Positions 34,219 through 37,899 of a stretch of 37,899 nucleotides of DNA are shown here, in pieces; within the stretch, counting starts at the first letter, position 1; each line of letters opens with the position of its first letter. The position numbers and the translations under genes were made by a program. Source of the stretch: Bacteroidaceae bacterium (GTDB taxonomy: Bacteria > Bacteroidota > Bacteroidia > Bacteroidales > Muribaculaceae); contig JAETNO010000028.1 in the NCBI GenBank assembly GCA_021768245.1, positions 1 to 37,899 on the forward strand, given 5' to 3'. The notes below the pieces were generated by a model. The model made no database searches and was not told where the DNA came from. It saw only the letters and a program-made list of their open reading frames with translations.

Positions 34219-35382
34219 CTAAGTGGAATTTACTGTATGTACGGCTGGGCCGTGCATCATGTCGAGCTCCTTGCCCGCGGTCTTGTAAGGCTGCACGGCG
34301 CGCCCGAAACCACGGTCGGCTATCACGCCCCCGAAGGGATAGTAGTCGGTCTGCTGCACCACCGCCCCGTCCTCGCGGGTCACGGCGCGGACATTGCCGA
34401 CATGGTCGAGGGTGTAGTAGTGGTAGACGGGAACCCTGTCCGACTCCCTTATCTCGGCGTAGCCCCCTGCGAACAGGACGCGAGCGAGCTGACCGTTCTC
34501 AATGACCAGTGGCCCCCGGTAGTCGGTGGTGTCGTGGTGGAGCACCATGTCAGGTGTAAGCTCGACAGTCGAGCCCATCGGGACGGTCACGCCGTCAGTG
34601 GCCGTGGTGTGGACGGTACGAAGTTTCGTGCCGTCGGCGGAGTAGACCCACTCCGTGAGGCTGCCGTCGGTGAACTGCGCCCTTACCGGGTGGTTGAGGT
34701 TGTCATACTCAATCGAGGCTATCCCCCGCGAGGAGTCGGAGGTCATGTTGCCGCAGGCGTCGTAGGTGAAGGCCCCGCCCTCGGCGTTGAAGTCGCCGGC
34801 CCCCTCGCGCGTTACCGGCAGGGCGTCGTCGGTCACCGAGCGGACGCGGTTGCCGTCGAGGTCGATGTGGAGGTTGTCAATCTTGCCGTAGACGCCGTCC
34901 TGCTTGAGGCCGTGACGCTGGAAGCGCTTCATGGCCCCGTTGGCCGTGTAGTCGAGTACTTTCTCCGTGTAGCGGTTGGTGTTGGTGGAGAGGGCCTCAT
35001 GCTCGCCATAGGCGCCCTCCGAGAGCCAGCCGAGGGTGTTGTAGGAGAACCTGTAGCCGTAGAGGCGCGTGTTGGTGTGACTGCTGTAGACTGTGGAGCT
35101 GACGTTGCCGTTCCAGCAGGGTGTGCCCAGGCCGTCATTGTAGTACAGCCGCTGTGTGAAGTCCTTTGTAGAGATGGCGGTGACTGCTCCGTGGAGATTG
35201 TAGGATGTCGAGACGGTTCCCGTCAGCGCCCCGCGTGCGTCGGAGACCACCCGCCCGAGGTCGTCGTAGGTCAGTCCCGAGGCCTGCATCCTCCTGCCGT
35301 TGACTGTGATGTCGGTCTTCAAGTGTAGCCACATAATATTACAAGCCATTAATAATATCTGAAGAATCTCTATACAGAACAT
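34219..35382 (-). CDS. Truncated second copy of the RHS core (orphan fragment)
   Basis: A 387-residue ORF starting 3 nt after the stop of the candidate immunity gene. After about 22 unrelated hydrophobic residues (MFCIEILQILLMACNIMWLH) it is an RHS core from KTDITVNG to ELDMMHG, matching the neighbouring large RHS protein with about 18 differences over roughly 357 residues and no gap. It then stops within ten residues (PAVHTVNST), losing the GARRYDP...DPLAEK core end and any toxin domain. It also lacks the long N-terminal part of RHS proteins. It is probably a non-functional remnant or recombination reservoir, although the frame is intact throughout. Confidence 0.75.
   Translation of the reverse strand: MFCIEILQILLMACNIMWLHLKTDITVNGRRMQASGLTYDDLGRVVSDARGALTGTVSTSYNLHGAVTAISTKDFTQRLYYNDGLGTPCWNGNVSSTVYSSHTNTRLYGYRFSYNTLGWLSEGAYGEHEALSTNTNRYTEKVLDYTANGAMKRFQRHGLKQDGVYGKIDNLHIDLDGNRVRSVTDDALPVTREGAGDFNAEGGAFTYDACGNMTSDSSRGIASIEYDNLNHPVRAQFTDGSLTEWVYSADGTKLRTVHTTATDGVTVPMGSTVELTPDMVLHHDTTDYRGPLVIENGQLARVLFAGGYAEIRESDRVPVYHYYTLDHVGNVRAVTREDGAVVQQTDYYPFGGVIADRGFGRAVQPYKTAGKELDMMHGPAVHTVNST
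34250..35321. repeat. Direct repeat of the RHS core, copy 2 (1,072 bp)
   Basis: Matches 36622-37693 in the same orientation with a constant offset of 2,372 bp at both ends, so without net insertions or deletions. Scattered substitutions are visible. The left end is at CCGTGCATCATG and the right end at GTCGGTCTTCA. Confidence 0.9.
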
Positions 35383-35385
35383 TCT

Positions 35386-35817
35386 CTATAAGAAAATCAG
35401 TCGGTAGAGACATCCTTCCAAATTTAGTGGGTTGATAATATGTATGCATATATTAATATATAGTGCTACCCCTATAACCGCGCAAATAGGGAAAATTAGG
35501 AAAAATAACCAAGTGGGTATTTTTTTATTAAATCTATTATTTTTATATCTATACAATATGGTTGAAATATGATTTCGATTGAAAGTACGGAATGTCCACA
35601 CCACTATGCCTATGATTCCTAACCAATATATCCATTCATCTACTTTGCTTGATTCGTATTTGAATAAATCACAGACAAAACCATAAATAGGGAATGTCAG
35701 ACCAATCAAACATGCGATAATGTAACATATGCTACTGAATCTTGGCGGATCAGTTTTCCCTTTTTTATATGCCATATAGGTCCGATAAAATACATAATCT
35801 ATTATTACCATTTCCAT
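35386..35817 (-). CDS. Multi-pass membrane protein, candidate immunity protein
   Basis: A 143-residue, AT-rich gene whose ATG (35817) overlaps the last codons of the RHS gene by 13 nt (ATGGAAATGGTAA), so translation is coupled. GGAGGGGC lies just upstream as a ribosome-binding site inside the RHS gene. Three to four hydrophobic segments are seen: ICYIIACLIGLTFPIYGFV, WIYWLGIIGIVVWTF and TWLFFLIFPICAVIGVALYINICI, with basic loops (RYKNNRFNKKIP). I recognise no family. The position directly after a polymorphic toxin, the different base composition and the membrane topology make it a likely immunity protein against a membrane-acting toxin domain. Confidence 0.7.
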   Translation of the reverse strand: MEMVIIDYVFYRTYMAYKKGKTDPPRFSSICYIIACLIGLTFPIYGFVCDLFKYESSKVDEWIYWLGIIGIVVWTFRTFNRNHISTILYRYKNNRFNKKIPTWLFFLIFPICAVIGVALYINICIHIINPLNLEGCLYRLIFL

Positions 35818-37899
35818 AATGCCCCTCCCTGGACGTCGTAATTATTTTCAAGATATTCATTCAGATGTTGCCCTAACGAACGGTTCGTTATATATTTGAT
35901 TGTTAAGTCTGCGCCAAGGTATACACCTCCTATAATCCATCCACCTACAGGAATTAAGCTGATTCCTGTAATCCCAGCCTCAAGGAGGTGAGAGGCTTTG
36001 AGCGCTTCTGTCCTACGGATGTCCATAACTATTAATCCCCAATTAGCTACACCTAAAGCCTTTCCGGAATAGTTTAAGGCTTTCGGGACATAATATCTGT
36101 ACAGCTGGCTGTTCTGGGGCAGTTTCATGCCGGTTGTGTTCTTGATGAACTTCCCGGCGTCGTATGTGAGTTTGCTTTTCTGTGCTGTGGAAAGGTTGTG
36201 GAATCCGGTTTCCATGGAGCCGACGAGGGTTCCGGCGGCACTTACGGCATCAGATTTCCCGTAAGCGGATTCCGTGGCCAATGCTGACTCTACCACTCCG
36301 TCGGACGGATGCGAGTCTGCGTCCATTGCGCTGTCATCCCCGGCTTCATATGAAATACCTTTTGCATAGTCATTCAACTGGAATTTGCCCTCCTTAGTTT
36401 TCTCTACCAATGCGAACTTGCTAATATTATGCAGTTTCCTGTATTTCTCCGCTTCATCCTCCTTCTCGAAGAGGCCTGTCCTGTCAGTGTAGCGCATGGG
36501 ATTATTGAAACAGTAGCGGTATGGGGACATGTGCGGTGCTTTCTCGGCGAGGGGATCGGGCTGGGTCCATTGGGGGAGGACGGGGTCGTAGCGGCGGGCG
36601 CCGAAGTCGGCCCAGCCAAGACCGTGCATCATGTCGAGCTCCTTGCCCGCGGTCTTGTGCGGCTGCACGGCACGCCCGAAGCCCCTGTCGGCTATCACTC
36701 CCCCGAAGGGATAGTAATCGGTCTGCTGCACCACCGCCCCGTCCTCGCGGGTAACGGCACGGACATTGCCGACGTGGTCGAGGGTGTAGTAGTGGTAAAC
36801 GGGAACCTTGTCTGACTCCCTTATCTCGGCGTAGCCCCCGGCGAATAGGACTCGCGCGAGCTGCCCGTTCTCAATGACCAATGGCCCACGGTAGTCGGTG
36901 GTGTCGCGGTAAAGCACCATGTCGGGCGTCAGTTCCACCGTCGAGCCCATCGGGACGGTCACACCGTCAGTGGCCGTGGTGTGGACGGTGCGCAGTTTCG
37001 TGCCGTCGGCGGAGTAGACCCACTCCGTGAGGCTGCCGTCGGTGAACTGCGCCCTTACGGGGTGGTTGAGGTTGTCATACTCAATCGAGGCTATCCCCCG
37101 CGAGGAGTCGGAGGTCATGTTGCCGCAGGCGTCGTAGGTGAAGGCCCCGCCGTCGGCGTTGAAGTCGCCGGCCCCTTCGCGCGTTACCGGCAGGGCGTCG
37201 TCGGTCACCGACTTCACGCGGTTGCCGTCGAGGGTGATGTGGAGGTTGTCAATCTTGCCGTAGACGCCGTCCTGCTTCAGGCCGTGACGCTGGAAGCGCT
37301 TCATGGCCCCGTTGGACGTGTAGTCGAGTATCTTTTCGGTATATCGGTTGGTGTTGGTGGAGAGGGCCTCATGCTCGCCGTAGGCGGCCTCCGAGAGCCA
37401 TCCGAGGTTGTTGTAGGAGAACCTGTAACCGTAGAGGCGCGTGTTGGTGGGACTGCTGTAGACGGTGGAGCTGACATTGCCGTTCCAGCAGGGTGTGCCC
37501 GGGCCGTCGTTGTAGTACAGCCGCTGTGTGAAGTCCTTGGTCGAGATGGAGGTGACGGCCCCGTGGAGGTTGTAGGCGGTGGAGACGGCTCCCGTCAGTG
37601 CCCCGCGTGCGTCGGAGACCACCCGCCCGAGGTCGTCGTAGGTCAGTCCCGAGGCCTGCATCTTCCTGCCGTTGACCGTCATGTCGGTCTTCACCGGAAG
37701 TCCGCTCGAGCTGTCGAAGGTGTTCTCCGTCTTTACGGATATGCCCGTTGAGGTGGTGAGTGTTGACTCCGAGATTTCGCCCGTGAAGGTGTAGGAGTTG
37801 AGGGTGGTGAAGGTATCGCCGCCCTGGCGGGTCACGGTGGAGGACACCTCCCCGCGAGGGGTGTAGTGGACGGCGGAGAGGACGGTGTCGCCGTCGGAA
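35805..37899 (-). CDS. RHS-repeat polymorphic toxin (N-terminus outside window)
   Basis: The frame is open to the right edge, so at least 697 residues are present and the N-terminal part is missing; an internal GTG at 37847 is not taken as the start. The body consists of YD/RHS repeats (YDDLGRVVSD, YDACGNMTSD, YDNLNHPVRA, YSADGTKLRT, YYTLDHVGNVRA) and ends with the core boundary GARRYDPVLPQWTQPDPLAEKAPHMSPYRYCFNNPMRYTDRTG. The roughly 230-residue C-terminus after it is unrelated to RHS: a polar linker, then a hydrophobic glycine-rich segment GITGISLIPVGGWIIGGVYLGADL about 35 residues from the end. This is the variable toxin region. A membrane-acting effect is inferred. The partner gene overlaps its stop. 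Confidence 0.85.
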   Translation of the reverse strand, partial: SDGDTVLSAVHYTPRGEVSSTVTRQGGDTFTTLNSYTFTGEISESTLTTSTGISVKTENTFDSSSGLPVKTDMTVNGRKMQASGLTYDDLGRVVSDARGALTGAVSTAYNLHGAVTSISTKDFTQRLYYNDGPGTPCWNGNVSSTVYSSPTNTRLYGYRFSYNNLGWLSEAAYGEHEALSTNTNRYTEKILDYTSNGAMKRFQRHGLKQDGVYGKIDNLHITLDGNRVKSVTDDALPVTREGAGDFNADGGAFTYDACGNMTSDSSRGIASIEYDNLNHPVRAQFTDGSLTEWVYSADGTKLRTVHTTATDGVTVPMGSTVELTPDMVLYRDTTDYRGPLVIENGQLARVLFAGGYAEIRESDKVPVYHYYTLDHVGNVRAVTREDGAVVQQTDYYPFGGVIADRGFGRAVQPHKTAGKELDMMHGLGWADFGARRYDPVLPQWTQPDPLAEKAPHMSPYRYCFNNPMRYTDRTGLFEKEDEAEKYRKLHNISKFALVEKTKEGKFQLNDYAKGISYEAGDDSAMDADSHPSDGVVESALATESAYGKSDAVSAAGTLVGSMETGFHNLSTAQKSKLTYDAGKFIKNTTGMKLPQNSQLYRYYVPKALNYSGKALGVANWGLIVMDIRRTEALKASHLLEAGITGISLIPVGGWIIGGVYLGADLTIKYITNRSLGQHLNEYLENNYDVQGGALWKW
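36622..37693. repeat. Direct repeat of the RHS core, copy 1 (1,072 bp)
   Basis: The copy within the full RHS gene, covering the protein segment KTDMTVNG to ELDMMHG. It matches 34250-35321 without gaps. The 1.3 kb between the copies (35322-36621) contains the RHS core end, the toxin domain and the immunity candidate. Confidence 0.9.

Noticed and set aside
34142..34249. Possible insertion-sequence end left of the RHS fragment (around GGTCCGTCCCTAAAATTGGC)
   Set aside because: No transposase remnant, matching inverted end or target duplication is visible in the window.
34241..34260. GGCCCAGCC at the truncated RHS end is the reverse complement of GGCTGGGCC after the same point in the full copy, suggesting an inversion site
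   Set aside because: Only 9 bp match and the flanks differ; too short to separate from chance.
34237..35328. Long plus-strand ORF (363 codons) opposite the RHS fragment, and a similar one at 36981-37751
   Set aside because: Both are antisense to GC-rich RHS repeats, give Val/Gly/Glu-rich low-information proteins, and appear in both copies only because the DNA is duplicated.
1..37899. CRISPR arrays
   Set aside because: No regularly spaced 20-40 bp direct repeats were found; the only short repeat cluster (4403-4690) is irregular and in both orientations.

Overview
The window reads as the chromosome of a gut Bacteroidales bacterium, most likely Muribaculaceae-like. The grounds are promoters of the Bacteroidetes TAnnTTTG type (two or three with a TTTG/TTG about 20 bp upstream), a fused SecDF, DUF4492 ahead of cydAB, L28-L33-DUF4295, an acpP-fabF pair, a three-gene glycogen cluster (debranching enzyme, GT4, GH57) and a Bacteroidetes-type tyrosine integrase. 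The family-level placement is inference. I found no complete rRNA or tRNA gene and no CRISPR array.

Positions 1-4.8 kb are the end of an integrative conjugative element. They hold the C-terminal part of a DUF3945-like protein, a type IA topoisomerase homologue that has lost its catalytic tyrosine, two small helix-turn-helix (excisionase-like) genes, a convergent terminator and a leftward tyrosine integrase. Between the integrase promoter and the chromosome lie seven copies of GAGGTGGCA(A) in both orientations, a leftward terminator and a tRNA 3'-end-like fragment.

Positions 5.2-31 kb are core chromosome: secDF; a three-gene RND efflux operon (lipoprotein adaptor, pump, TolC-like channel); DUF4492-cydA-cydB with a linked sugar-transferase-like gene; an M18 aminopeptidase; a secreted GH31 alpha-xylosidase-like enzyme; a DUF3298/RsiV-like lipoprotein; acpP and fabF; rpmB-rpmG-DUF4295; and the glycogen operon. 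Most units end in a clear hairpin terminator, one of them a perfect 32-bp inverted repeat.

Positions 31-34 kb run leftward: cinA, then a compact redox cluster of a small thioredoxin (WCPHC), a VKOR protein fused to a C39-like domain that lacks catalytic Cys/His, and an unreported 55-residue ORF whose N-terminus resembles Bacteroidales peptide leaders. A 13-bp inverted repeat sits just upstream of the thioredoxin start.

Positions 34.2 kb to the right edge hold an RHS polymorphic-toxin locus on the minus strand. A large RHS protein (its start lies beyond the window) ends in a hydrophobic, glycine-rich C-terminal domain. It overlaps by 13 nt a small AT-rich multi-pass membrane protein, the likely immunity partner. 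Immediately after comes a second, headless and tail-less copy of the RHS core: an ungapped 1,072-bp direct duplication at a constant offset of 2,372 bp. The best candidates for something undescribed are this toxin/immunity/duplication arrangement, the thioredoxin-VKOR-peptide cluster, and the naturally dead topoisomerase in the element's excision region.
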